A stretch of DNA of 31,113 nucleotides, from IMG/VR virus record IMGVR_UViG_3300042696_000086, positions 1-31,113 of that record; one strand, 5' to 3'. A model generated the notes under the pieces. The model did not search any database. It saw only the letters and a program-made list of their open reading frames with translations, and had not been told where the DNA came from. The position numbers were made by a program, and so were the translations under genes. The stretch is from a virus. Shown here one piece after another: positions 20,421 to 26,994 of the stretch (positions are counted from its first letter, which is position 1; the number at the start of each line of letters is the position of its first letter).

Positions 20421-20623
20421 TTGCCCTCCCGTGCCTGGTTCCACCACGTGTTGCGTTGCGGGTTGACTTCGACGGGCTCGCGTGCACTGCCAGGGCACGG
20501 CGGGTGACCAAGGCGCCGGGGCCAACCTCGCCGCCAATGCTGGTGCATCAGCCCCTTGCCGGTGAGGCGTTTGGCCTGCCTGCAGTGGCCGCATTCGCCA
20601 AAGTTGACCTCTGCTTGGGTCAC
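20417..20623 (-). CDS. Small basic CxxC protein
   Basis: This 68-aa protein starts at GTG 20623, which overlaps the preceding stop as GTGA; a second GTG at 20626 is directly before it. It begins V-T-Q-A-E-V-N-F-G-E-C-G-H-C-R-Q-A-K-R-L and continues with a Trp/Arg-rich basic middle (H-W-R-R-G-W-P-R-R-L). One CxxC, a later Cys and several His could bind zinc, and the charge suits nucleic-acid binding. It is coupled to genes on both sides. Confidence 0.65.
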   Translation of the reverse strand: MTQAEVNFGECGHCRQAKRLTGKGLMHQHWRRGWPRRLGHPPCPGSAREPVEVNPQRNTWWNQAREGK

Positions 20624-20976
20624 CACTGGTCACCCATGTGGGAGAGCGGCTTGGCGGCTTGCCCGAGGTAGCCGCCGCCAGTGGCGATGAGTCGCCGCGC
20701 CTCGCTCAACGCAAGCCGCGCCTCCTCCATAGCCGCGTCGACGCCCGAGAGGTCGTCCATGCGGATGGACCCCGACTTCTCCATGGCGCGGAGCTGCTTC
20801 CAGGTCTGCTCGATCGCCTGCGGCAGGCCCTGCACGAGCTGGGCGAGCGCACTGATCGTGCGGTAGGCGTCGGCGGGCTGCTCGAACGCCTGGGTGTCGA
20901 TGGTGCGGTGGTTGAAGGTGCGGATCTCATCGGCGGCGGACTGGGCGATGATGACGGGCTCGCGGTTCAGGTTCAT
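20620..20976 (-). CDS. Hypothetical helical protein divergent from the Phd/DUF6221 module
   Basis: This 118-aa leftward protein probably starts at ATG 20976: a -10-like TACAGT on the leftward strand (20988-20983) ends six bases before it, so the mRNA would be leaderless. An alternative ATG lies at 20991. The protein is helical and moderately charged (Q-S-A-A-D-E-I-R-T-F-N-H-R, A-L-A-Q-L-V-Q-G-L-P-Q-A-I-E-Q-T-W-K-Q-L-R-A-M, A-A-M-E-E-A-R-L-A-L-S-E-A). It contains no cysteine. Its promoter overlaps one TGTACA box of the adjacent Phd module, so it may be co-repressed. Function unknown. Confidence 0.7.
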   Translation of the reverse strand: MNLNREPVIIAQSAADEIRTFNHRTIDTQAFEQPADAYRTISALAQLVQGLPQAIEQTWKQLRAMEKSGSIRMDDLSGVDAAMEEARLALSEARRLIATGGGYLGQAAKPLSHMGDQW

Positions 20977-21034
20977 GGCATCACTGTACATAGCGACTTC
21001 ATGTACATCAAGACGGAATGGTAATCTCGTCTCT
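20977..21034. promoter_or_regulatory. Divergent leaderless promoters with two TGTACA boxes
   Basis: TGTACA occurs at 20985-20990 and 21002-21007. The first overlaps the leftward -10 (TACAGT), and the second sits where the rightward -35 should be, upstream of TAATCT (21022-21027), which ends seven bases before ATG 21035. Neither gene has a Shine-Dalgarno. The layout mirrors 3784-3827 in front of the other Phd-type gene. TGTACA is the operator core of E. coli YefM, so self-repression by the Phd-type protein is likely. Confidence 0.65.
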
Positions 21035-21262
21035 ATGGACCCCAACGCCGAAGACCAGCCGATCGCGGTCGCCCGCGCCAACATCTCCAAGCTGCACAAC
21101 GCCGTGCAGCTACTCAGGCGCGTCTACTTCCTCACCAGCAGGGGCACACGCGAAGCCGCCGTCGTCCCCGTCGACCTCGGCGAACTCGTCCAGGGAGTCG
21201 GCGGAGTCGATGTCGCCGTCGCCATCCTCAAGACGGCTAAGGAGGCCCACGATGGTCGCTGA
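21035..21262 (+). CDS. Phd/YefM-family antitoxin-like protein
   Basis: This 75-aa protein fits Phd/YefM: I-A-V-A-R-A-N-I-S-K-L-H-N-A-V-Q-L-L for the first half, then V-Y-F-L-T-S-R-G-T-R-E-A-A-V-V-P-V-D-L-G-E. The last part shares T-S-R-G-x-R-x-A-A-x-V-P-V with the protein at 3828. The C-terminal 25 residues are helical (V-D-V-A-V-A-I-L-K-T-A-K-E) and are where Phd-type antitoxins contact a toxin. It overlaps the DUF6221 gene by 11 bases, and a strong AAGGAGG for that gene lies inside its last codons. It is probably an autorepressor; whether it neutralises anything is open. Confidence 0.8.
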   Translation: MDPNAEDQPIAVARANISKLHNAVQLLRRVYFLTSRGTREAAVVPVDLGELVQGVGGVDVAVAILKTAKEAHDGR

Positions 21263-21716
21263 CCTGGTGCAGTTCCTGCGGGCTTGCTTCGACGAAGACG
21301 AGCAAGCCGCATGTGCATGGCCTGCGGATCAGCGCGCTTGGGAGGCGCGTGGACGCCGTCAGGTCGGCTACGACTCAGGGGTTCTTGAGGGCGTGTCCGT
21401 GATTAGTGTCGGCGGCCCGGGGCCGTGCGGTTGGGAGCGGATCAGCGTCAAGCGTGATGTGGACGGGCTAGCTGGCCACATCGCCTGCCACGATCCGGCA
21501 AGGGTGCTGCGGGAGATCGACGCCAAGCGGAAGCTGGTCGACGAGCACAAGCCCGGCATGCAGAAGGGGTGGCCGAACATGGGGCGGCACTGCCTGTCGT
21601 GCACCGGTGCCCGGGTCTGGGATGAATCGTCGAACGAGTCGAACTGCCTGACCCTTCGCCTCCTGGCGCTGCCCTATGCGGACCGGCCCGGCTACCGCAA
21701 CGAGTGGCGACCGTAA
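21252..21716 (+). CDS. DUF6221-type protein coupled to the Phd gene
   Basis: This 154-aa protein starts with ATG 21252 after AAGGAGG. It matches, from memory, the DUF6221 pattern: D-L-V-Q-F-L-R-A-C-F-D-E-D-E-Q at the start, H-I-A-C-H-D-P-A-R-V-L-R-E-I-D-A-K-R-K-L in the middle, H-C-L-S-C-T-G near the end, and A-L-P-Y-A-D-R-P-G-Y-R-N-E-W as the closing motif. The family is common in Streptomyces and its phages and has no known function. The conserved H-x-x-x-H-D-P-A-R could be catalytic or metal-binding. Translational coupling to a Phd-type antitoxin gene makes a toxin role conceivable. Confidence 0.75.
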   Translation: MVADLVQFLRACFDEDEQAACAWPADQRAWEARGRRQVGYDSGVLEGVSVISVGGPGPCGWERISVKRDVDGLAGHIACHDPARVLREIDAKRKLVDEHKPGMQKGWPNMGRHCLSCTGARVWDESSNESNCLTLRLLALPYADRPGYRNEWRP

Positions 21717-21721
21717 CCGCA

Positions 21722-21727
21722 TAGGAT
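21722..21727 (+). promoter_or_regulatory. -10 element of a leaderless gene
   Basis: TAGGAT, a strong actinobacterial -10 match, ends six bases before the GTG at 21734. There is no Shine-Dalgarno between, so transcription and translation probably start together. Confidence 0.55.
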
Positions 21728-21733
21728 CCCGGG

Positions 21734-21958
21734 GTGCCACACACTTTCGAAGATCTCGTGCAGCTGGAGCAGGCGGCGGTCGCCGCGCACGCCGCCCTCC
21801 GTACCGCCGACGACCCGGCCACCGCCCGGCAGGCGGCCGTCGACGCCTCCGCCGCCTTCCAGGCCGCCGTCACCGAATACGCCGAGGAGAAGAAAGAGCC
21901 ACGGGTCACGGTGGAGATGCAGGCCAAGCAAGCCGTCCGGCACCCACAGGCAGGCTAG
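21734..21958 (+). CDS. Small Ala-rich helical protein, probably leaderless
   Basis: This 74-aa protein starts with GTG 21734. It is Ala-rich and helical (L-V-Q-L-E-Q-A-A-V-A-A-H-A-A-L-R, A-A-V-D-A-S-A-A-F-Q-A-A-V-T-E-Y) and ends with a charged E-E-K-K-E-P-R and a Q-A-K-Q-A-V. It contains no cysteine or membrane helix. It converges on the fibre-like gene, with 19 bases between stop codons and no terminator that I can see. Function unknown. Confidence 0.7.
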   Translation: MPHTFEDLVQLEQAAVAAHAALRTADDPATARQAAVDASAAFQAAVTEYAEEKKEPRVTVEMQAKQAVRHPQAG

Positions 21959-21977
21959 CGACCCACGTCCTCGCCGA

Positions 21978-23648
21978 TCAGGCAGGCTCAGGCCCCAGGT
22001 TCGTCAGCAGCATGTACCACGGGTACGTACTGTCCGCGTAGATCGTCTCCCCGCCCGAGCCCTTGTACGCCAGCGCGATCGTCACCTTTCCGGTGCCGTC
22101 CACCTCACCCGACCCCACCACGATCTGCATCGTGCCCGGCACACCCGGGAAACTGGACGCCTGCGGATAATAGGACGGGTGCCCCTCAGACAACGGCGTC
22201 GACGAGTCCGTGCCGAAGTAGCGGGAGATCGCACCCCCCGAGTCGAGGATCGTCAGGTCCAGGAAACAGCCACTGCCCGTCCGCATGAAGCTCGGCGACG
22301 CCTGGATCCGGTCCCCAACCGCCGCCGTGATCGACGCGGCAAGCGGCGTGCCACTCGACGACACAACCGCCCACGACGCCGACGACGCCAGCGCGACATC
22401 ACCCGGCGTGAGCCGCACATCAGCGGTTCGGATCACAGCACCACCGCCGGAGCCCGTAGGTGTCTGCCATGACGCCGCCGAACTCGAACTCGCCGTCAGT
22501 ACCTGCCCCGACGACGGGGTGCCGCTCACCGCGACCCCAGCGACCTTCGCCACCGTCGGCCCCGGATACGTCCCGGACAGGTCCCCCGACGCCGAACCCG
22601 ACGGCGTCCGGTTGTCCGTCAGCCGCGGATCCGTCGTCAGCACCAGCCCGGTCGTCGGGTGGACGTGCCCGGCGTCCGCAGCCTTCCCGATGCTGCCCGC
22701 CGCCTGTACGCCGAGCGCCTGAATATCGGCGGCCGTGCCGTCCAGCTGCACGACACCGGCGGCCGACGTGGAAGCCGACGGCAAGGTGGGTGTGCCGTGC
22801 GTGTGGTCGGAGCGCGCCGGCGTGGATGCGGTCCCGTTCCCCGAGGCGGCACCGAAACTCGTCTGCGCCGTTACCGCACCGAAGCTCTCACGGCCGTGCA
22901 CGTGGTCCGCGCGGGCCGCCGTGCTCGCCGACCCCGCAGCTGCCGCGGCGCCCACCAATGACGTGCTAGCCGCGCTCGACGTTAGTGAGGGGCTGCCGTG
23001 CGTGTGATCGCCCCGGGAGAACGTGCCGGCCACGCCCGCGGACGCCGACTGCCCGAAGGCGGTCTCCGCGGTCACCGTGTCCGCCGGGGTGCCGCCTCCG
23101 CCTCCGCCTCCGGCCGGGGTCTGCCACGTTGCCGTGGTCGATGAGGTGGCGGTCGGCACCTGCCCGACCGCCGGACTGCCGCTCACGGTCACGCCGTTGA
23201 CCCGGCTCACCGTCGGGTTCGGGTAGCTGCCCGAGAGGTCGCCGCCCGCGGGCCCGTTCGGAGCCGCCGGCCCGTAGACCACCACGCCGTCCGACGCCTC
23301 GACCTCGATCAGTGCCGACAGGTCCACGCTGCCCGCGGAGGCGGGGATGCTGACGTTGTAGCTGCGCGGGGTCTCCCCGGTCAGGGCCCGGTCCACGCGG
23401 TACGTCCACCCGGACGGGGAGAAGCCCTCCGCGTCGACCGGCAGAACCTCCCGCGGGGTGAAGGTGCCGGAGGCGCCGATGGTGAAGTTGATCTCGCCGA
23501 CGGCGATGATGCCGTGCTCCGCCGAGACGACTTCACGCACCGACGGGGTCAACGTGATCGTGCCCGTCTGGTAGGCGCCGTCGAGGGTGCGGAACCCGTT
23601 CGCGGGAGCGGCGACCGTGACGATCTGAACGCCGGCGGGGAAGCTCAC
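21978..23648 (-). CDS. Tail-fibre/minor tail-like protein with HxH motifs
   Basis: This 556-aa protein starts with GTG 23648 after AGGAG. It is Ser/Thr/Gly/Ala-rich, low in Cys, and has repeated fibre modules: G-G-D-L-S-G-S-Y-P-N-P-T-V (135-147) and S-G-D-L-S-G-T-Y-P-G-P-T-V (354-366), each followed by a V-x-V-S-G-x-P repeat and W-Q-T-P. Four HxH sites (H215/217, H249/251, H282/284, H328/330), mostly in D-H-x-H-G contexts, resemble those in T4 gp37, where they bind iron ions along the trimer axis. Residues 408-556 look like a globular tip. It is probably a receptor-binding fibre. It is the last gene of the lysis transcript, an unusual place for one. Confidence 0.8.
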   Translation of the reverse strand: MSFPAGVQIVTVAAPANGFRTLDGAYQTGTITLTPSVREVVSAEHGIIAVGEINFTIGASGTFTPREVLPVDAEGFSPSGWTYRVDRALTGETPRSYNVSIPASAGSVDLSALIEVEASDGVVVYGPAAPNGPAGGDLSGSYPNPTVSRVNGVTVSGSPAVGQVPTATSSTTATWQTPAGGGGGGGTPADTVTAETAFGQSASAGVAGTFSRGDHTHGSPSLTSSAASTSLVGAAAAAGSASTAARADHVHGRESFGAVTAQTSFGAASGNGTASTPARSDHTHGTPTLPSASTSAAGVVQLDGTAADIQALGVQAAGSIGKAADAGHVHPTTGLVLTTDPRLTDNRTPSGSASGDLSGTYPGPTVAKVAGVAVSGTPSSGQVLTASSSSAASWQTPTGSGGGAVIRTADVRLTPGDVALASSASWAVVSSSGTPLAASITAAVGDRIQASPSFMRTGSGCFLDLTILDSGGAISRYFGTDSSTPLSEGHPSYYPQASSFPGVPGTMQIVVGSGEVDGTGKVTIALAYKGSGGETIYADSTYPWYMLLTNLGPEPA

Positions 23649-23657
23649 GGTGATCTC

Positions 23658-24269
23658 CTAGTACTTGGTGCGCCGCGGGTCCAGCGCCTGCGGGGACGGG
23701 GAGTCGTTGCCGCCTGGATCGGGTGCGCCGTCCTTGCGGCACACCAGGGCATCCGGGTCATAAGAGGGCGCCTGCAGCGAGTAGCCGTCGGGGCAGGTCT
23801 GCCCGTCCTTGCCGTCCTGGCCGGCGGGCCCTTGCTCGCCCTGCGGTCCGGCTGGCCCGGGGTCACCCGGGACGCCCTGAGGTCCCGCAGGCCCGGCCGG
23901 TCCGGTGGGTCCGACCGGGCCAGGGCTCCCCGTGGCGCCGGCACTGCCAGGCTTGCCGATCTTGCCCGGCGATCCGGACGGGCCAGGTGAGCCGGGTTCC
24001 CCCTGGTCGCCTTTCGCGCCGCGGGGTCCGATGATGCTCTGTCCTGGCTCGCCGCGGCTTCCTGGCGGGCCCGCCACGGGCTTGTGTCCGAGGGCTTGTA
24101 CCTGCTGGGCCAGGGCGTCACGCGCCTGGTTGGCGGTGCGTAGGTCGTGTGCCAAGGCCTGCACGGTGATGACGATCCAGGCGAGCAAGGCGAGCGCCAC
24201 GACGGCGCCGAGCGTGAACCACAGGTCTGCTCGGCGGCGGGCCTTGGCTGGCGAGCTGTGATTGCTCAC
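23658..24269 (-). CDS. Membrane-anchored collagen-like protein
   Basis: This 203-aa protein starts with GTG 24269 (GTGA overlap). Residues 1-15 are basic, 16-38 form a transmembrane helix, 39-62 a short coiled coil that could nucleate a trimer, and 67-156 an almost continuous G-x-y tract with many G-P-x triplets, typical of phage and bacterial collagen-like stalks. A C-terminal region has Cys159 and Cys177 in C-P-D-G-Y and L-V-C-R-K. The TM helix is unusual for a virion stalk; it suggests a type II membrane protein with the collagen part outside. It may cooperate with the downstream fibre protein or act as a spanin-like element. Function unproven. Confidence 0.75.
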   Translation of the reverse strand: MSNHSSPAKARRRADLWFTLGAVVALALLAWIVITVQALAHDLRTANQARDALAQQVQALGHKPVAGPPGSRGEPGQSIIGPRGAKGDQGEPGSPGPSGSPGKIGKPGSAGATGSPGPVGPTGPAGPAGPQGVPGDPGPAGPQGEQGPAGQDGKDGQTCPDGYSLQAPSYDPDALVCRKDGAPDPGGNDSPSPQALDPRRTKY

Positions 24270-24613
24270 GAACCCGCCCCCTTGGCCGCGAGGTATGCCT
24301 GTAGGAGCACGATCAGCACGGGCACGATCAGCGCCGAGAAGATCAGACGCCGGTCTGCGCGCCGCTGGTCCTCGACCCTCTGGCGGGCCGCCGCCATTTC
24401 CTGGCGTTCCTTGTCGCGTGCCGTCTCGATCGCCTGGATGCGCTCCATCATCTGGACGTGGACCTCGTCCCGGTTGCGCCGCTCGATCTCGTACCGCTCG
24501 ACGGAGACCTTCTTTTCGAGCAGGCCGACGAGCTCGCGGAAGTCCTCCTTGAGGTCTATGCGCATGGCCTCAATGCGGTGGGCGAGCTCCGCGTTTGACG
24601 GGTCGTCGGCCAC
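24266..24613 (-). CDS. Coiled-coil protein with C-terminal membrane helix (holin-like)
   Basis: This 115-aa protein starts with GTG 24613 after GGAG. Residues 8-90 are a highly charged helix ([16 protein letters not shown] and on), and 91-110 form one membrane helix ([17 protein letters not shown]). Such tail-anchored proteins lie beside endolysins in many actinophages and are annotated as holins or membrane lysis accessories. It sits between the four-helix candidate and the collagen-like gene. The exact role, holin or regulator of holin, is unresolved. Confidence 0.7.
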   Translation of the reverse strand: MADDPSNAELAHRIEAMRIDLKEDFRELVGLLEKKVSVERYEIERRNRDEVHVQMMERIQAIETARDKERQEMAAARQRVEDQRRADRRLIFSALIVPVLIVLLQAYLAAKGAGS

Positions 24614-24625
24614 GTGCGGCTCCGA

Positions 24626-24988
24626 TCAGAGGACCGGCTTCGCGGTCTGCGAGGCGGGCACTGTCGGGCCGGTCGGGGAGACCTGGCCGCGGGTGAGGAA
24701 CATCAGCACGGCGAGGACCAGGCCGTTGATGGCGGCCGTGGTGGTGGGGGCCACGTCGTATCCGAATGCGGCGACCGCGGAGGCGACCGTGGCGACGAGT
24801 GTGGTGAACGCCTGTACGGCGATCGGCCGGGTGAGTGCTGCGGCGATCGCACCGAGGACTGCGGATACGCCGGCGACGATCCATCCGGCCTGGTCCTGGG
24901 TGAGGCCGATGTTGAAGGTGACGACGAGGCCGAGGACGGCGGACAGGGTGTTGAGGTAGAGCGCGGGTTCGCGTCCGAAGATTCTCAC
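24626..24988 (-). CDS. Holin candidate with four membrane helices
   Basis: This 120-aa protein starts with GTG 24988 preceded by GAGGAAA. It has up to four hydrophobic helices: about 8-28, 32-52, 60-78 and 85-99, with a basic start and a polar C-terminal tail. Size, charge and the position right after the endolysin fit a holin, which would form membrane lesions that release the endolysin to the wall. An antiholin function cannot be excluded because a second small membrane protein follows. Confidence 0.75.
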   Translation of the reverse strand: MRIFGREPALYLNTLSAVLGLVVTFNIGLTQDQAGWIVAGVSAVLGAIAAALTRPIAVQAFTTLVATVASAVAAFGYDVAPTTTAAINGLVLAVLMFLTRGQVSPTGPTVPASQTAKPVL

Positions 24989-25011
24989 GGTGGTTTCCTC
25001 TCGAAAGGGGG

Positions 25012-25866
25012 TCAGACGTTGGGGACGTGGAGCTTGGCCCAGCTGGCCGGGCCGGGTGTGCCGTCGGCGTCGCTGCCCGCGTAGCCGAGCTTGCGCTGCC
25101 AGGCCGCGTAGGAGCGGACGTCGCCGGAACCCCACACGTCCTGGTTGGCGGTGGACTGGTAGCGGTTGCAGTCCTCCGCGACGAGCCGCCGATGCATGGC
25201 CGCGATGATCGGTGAGCGGCGGCCGGCCTTGAAGAAGGAGGTGCCCGGGAACGGCTCGTACTTCTGCGTGCCCGGTGTCGGGGTGTTCACGAAGTCGGGC
25301 CAAGAGCCGGGGTCCTGGTGGTCGTTCTCCGGGACCTGAGCGTGCGCGTACCAGCCGGCCTGCTTCTCCCATACCGACTCGCTACGGCGGGAGGTGAAGT
25401 CCACCGGGCGGCCCATCGGCCACGCGTTGGGGACACCCCACGAGTGGACCCATGCCTGAAGGTCCTCCCACCCCTTGCACGGGGTGTCGACGAGCCGCGG
25501 GTAGACCTTCGTCCCGACCCGGCAGTAGGGGAAGAACAGCGCCTCTACCTGGATCACCACGGAGCCGGCCCGGTTGGTGCGCGTCCCGCCGGCCTGGTCG
25601 ACGAGGGACTTCGAGCGGCAGTTGGCGGGGACGAACTGTGTGAACCTGCCGACGAAGGGGTCCCAGAGGATGTGGGAGGCGACGCCCTTGCCGCTGCCGG
25701 AGAAGTAGGAGCGCAGGTCCTCGTAGGGGGCGAGGTCCGCCGGCTTGGCCGCGGTGGCGTTCTTGTCCCACGTGATGTGGGCGATGGCCTTGGGTGGGCC
25801 GTCGTCGGTGGGCTGGTGGTCGCCTATGTCGAGCCGGGTGGCGCCCGGCATCCAGAGGTCGGGCAT
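25012..25866 (-). CDS. Endolysin: N-acetylmuramoyl-L-alanine amidase with C-terminal wall-binding region
   Basis: This 284-aa protein is an actinophage-type amidase. Residues 25-190 contain A-H30-I-T-W-D, A-S-H65-I-L-W-D, and the signature Y-A-H175-A-Q-V-P-E-N-D-H183-Q-D185-P-G, with the His/Asp arrangement of zinc amidases. Residues 205-284 (F-F-K-A-G-R-R-S-P-I-I-A-A-M-H-R-R-L, then V-W-G-S-G-D-V-R-S-Y-A-A-W-Q-R-K-L-G-Y) look like a peptidoglycan-binding domain. It would cut the sugar-peptide amide bond of the host wall during lysis. There is no signal peptide, so it needs a holin. The start at ATG 25866 is one base after the previous stop. Confidence 0.9.
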   Translation of the reverse strand: MPDLWMPGATRLDIGDHQPTDDGPPKAIAHITWDKNATAAKPADLAPYEDLRSYFSGSGKGVASHILWDPFVGRFTQFVPANCRSKSLVDQAGGTRTNRAGSVVIQVEALFFPYCRVGTKVYPRLVDTPCKGWEDLQAWVHSWGVPNAWPMGRPVDFTSRRSESVWEKQAGWYAHAQVPENDHQDPGSWPDFVNTPTPGTQKYEPFPGTSFFKAGRRSPIIAAMHRRLVAEDCNRYQSTANQDVWGSGDVRSYAAWQRKLGYAGSDADGTPGPASWAKLHVPNV

Positions 25867-25867
25867 G

Positions 25868-26803
25868 TCAGGCTCCCGTGGTGGTGGTGTCGTGCACCAG
25901 CGCCTGCATCAGACCGTCCGCTTCCTGAACCAGGGCAGCTGCCCGAGCCAGTCGCGGATCCGTAGCAGGAGCTGGAGAAGGAGGAGGGGTGGGCACCGGC
26001 GTCGGCTGCGGTGCAGGGATCGGGTTCTTCTCCCCGGTGAGGTCCGCGAACCGCTGCCCCAGCGCGTAGAACGTGGCCACGCCGGTGAAGTACTGACCGG
26101 CCTTCGTTAGGCCCTCTTTGTCGAGCCGGACCCAGACCTCGTCGGCGTACTTGGTGAAGAACCGCCATGTCATGCGGGTCTCTTGACCCCAGGTGACGAT
26201 GCCGAGGCCGTGCTCGTCGTAGGCGCCGCCGAGGATGCAGTGGCCGCCTTCGTTCTTGGCGCCGCTGACGATGTCCCATGGCTGGCCTGCGTTGAACTGG
26301 CGCATGGCGCTGTCGGGGAACTGGATGCCGATGCTGACGCTGCCGAAGAGGGCGATGGCGAGGCGGACGTGGTCGAGGTTGGCGGGGTCGATCGACGCAT
26401 AGGCGACGATCTTGTGTCCGGCGATGCCGGTCTTCCGCCAGTACTTGAGCGCGTCTTGGACGTAGGTCCCGTTGTCCGTCGGGTTGTTCCCGGGCGGGCC
26501 CGCGTTCGGGTTGAAGCCGGTGACGTCGGAGTAGCCCTTGAGGATGTCGTCGTCGGTCGGCTGCTGTTCGTCGCCGGTGGCGTAGTAGGTGATCTGGTTG
26601 ATGGCGTGCCCGATCTCGGCGAAGACGCAGTCGCCCCAGTCGGCGTTGCCGTACATGGGCCAGGTGATGTTGTCGTCTTGCCAGTCGCAGGTCTCGGGCG
26701 GGGCCGGGAGGTTGGCTTCCTGGAGGACGGGCGAGAGCCGCAGGTGCGGGCGGGCTGGCTGTGCGGGGGCCTTGCCGAGTTGGCGGGTTGGTGGTGCGGC
26801 CAT
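25868..26803 (-). CDS. Papain/C39-like cysteine peptidase, probable second lysin
   Basis: This 311-aa protein starts with ATG 26803 after GGGAGG. The pattern G-N-A-D-W-G-D-C59-V-F-A-E-I (catalytic-type Cys at a helix start), E-G-G-H188-C-I-L-G-G (His), and V-T-W-G-Q (204-206) is that of a papain- or C39-like cysteine peptidase. A Pro-rich linker (262-280) leads to a short helical tail. In actinophages, cysteine-peptidase-like modules occur in lysins that cut peptide cross-links, so it may work with the amidase encoded immediately downstream, or be a virion wall-degrading protein. It lacks a signal peptide. It is the first gene of the leftward lysis transcript. Confidence 0.7.
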   Translation of the reverse strand: MAAPPTRQLGKAPAQPARPHLRLSPVLQEANLPAPPETCDWQDDNITWPMYGNADWGDCVFAEIGHAINQITYYATGDEQQPTDDDILKGYSDVTGFNPNAGPPGNNPTDNGTYVQDALKYWRKTGIAGHKIVAYASIDPANLDHVRLAIALFGSVSIGIQFPDSAMRQFNAGQPWDIVSGAKNEGGHCILGGAYDEHGLGIVTWGQETRMTWRFFTKYADEVWVRLDKEGLTKAGQYFTGVATFYALGQRFADLTGEKNPIPAPQPTPVPTPPPSPAPATDPRLARAAALVQEADGLMQALVHDTTTTGA

Positions 26804-26831
26804 GCGGGTCCTCCCACAAGCTAGGTTCCTT

Positions 26832-26875
26832 CGAATCGTAGCTTGTAGCACCCAGTCAGCCTACGAATCGTAGGC
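26832..26875. promoter_or_regulatory. Repeated CGAATCGTAG element with palindrome
   Basis: CGAATCGTAG occurs at 26832-26841 and 26864-26873, 32 bases apart, about three helical turns. The second copy is embedded in a palindrome, GCCTACGA-A-TCGTAGGC (26859-26875). On the leftward strand each copy contains TACGAT, a TAnnnT -10 candidate. Located between the divergent lysis and right-arm operons, the repeats may be the binding site of a late activator or repressor, or tandem leftward promoters. Confidence 0.55.
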
Positions 26876-26955
26876 TACAGTTCGGCTAGCCCTTGGCTCA
26901 GGGCAGGCGGCAGGAGCGTGCACCGTGCGGGTCGCGTTCCTGCCGCTTCAAAAAT

Positions 26956-26985
26956 CCCGCACCCACCCGCACAAACCCGCACAGG
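26956..26985 (+). repeat. Three phased CCCGCAC repeats in the 5' leader
   Basis: CCCGCAC occurs at 26956, 26966 and 26976, exactly ten bases apart. An inverted copy GTGCGGG lies at 26925-26931 and can pair with any of the three. The array ends just before the AGGAG of the gene at 26995. Alternative stems could control translation, or the helical phasing could bind a regulator. Confidence 0.5.
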
Positions 26986-26994
26986 AGCCCCGCC

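Noticed and set aside
24147-24959. + strand frame of about 270 aa across the holin region
   Set aside because: It is antisense to membrane-protein genes that have good starts and hydrophobic segments. Its Ser/Arg-rich translation has no family features.
26925-26965. GTGCGGG ... CCCGCAC followed by CCA, resembling a tRNA acceptor stem and 3' end
   Set aside because: Only about 41 bases separate the ends, far too short for a tRNA. No D-arm, anticodon arm or T-arm can be drawn, and the repeats are explained by the phased CCCGCAC array.
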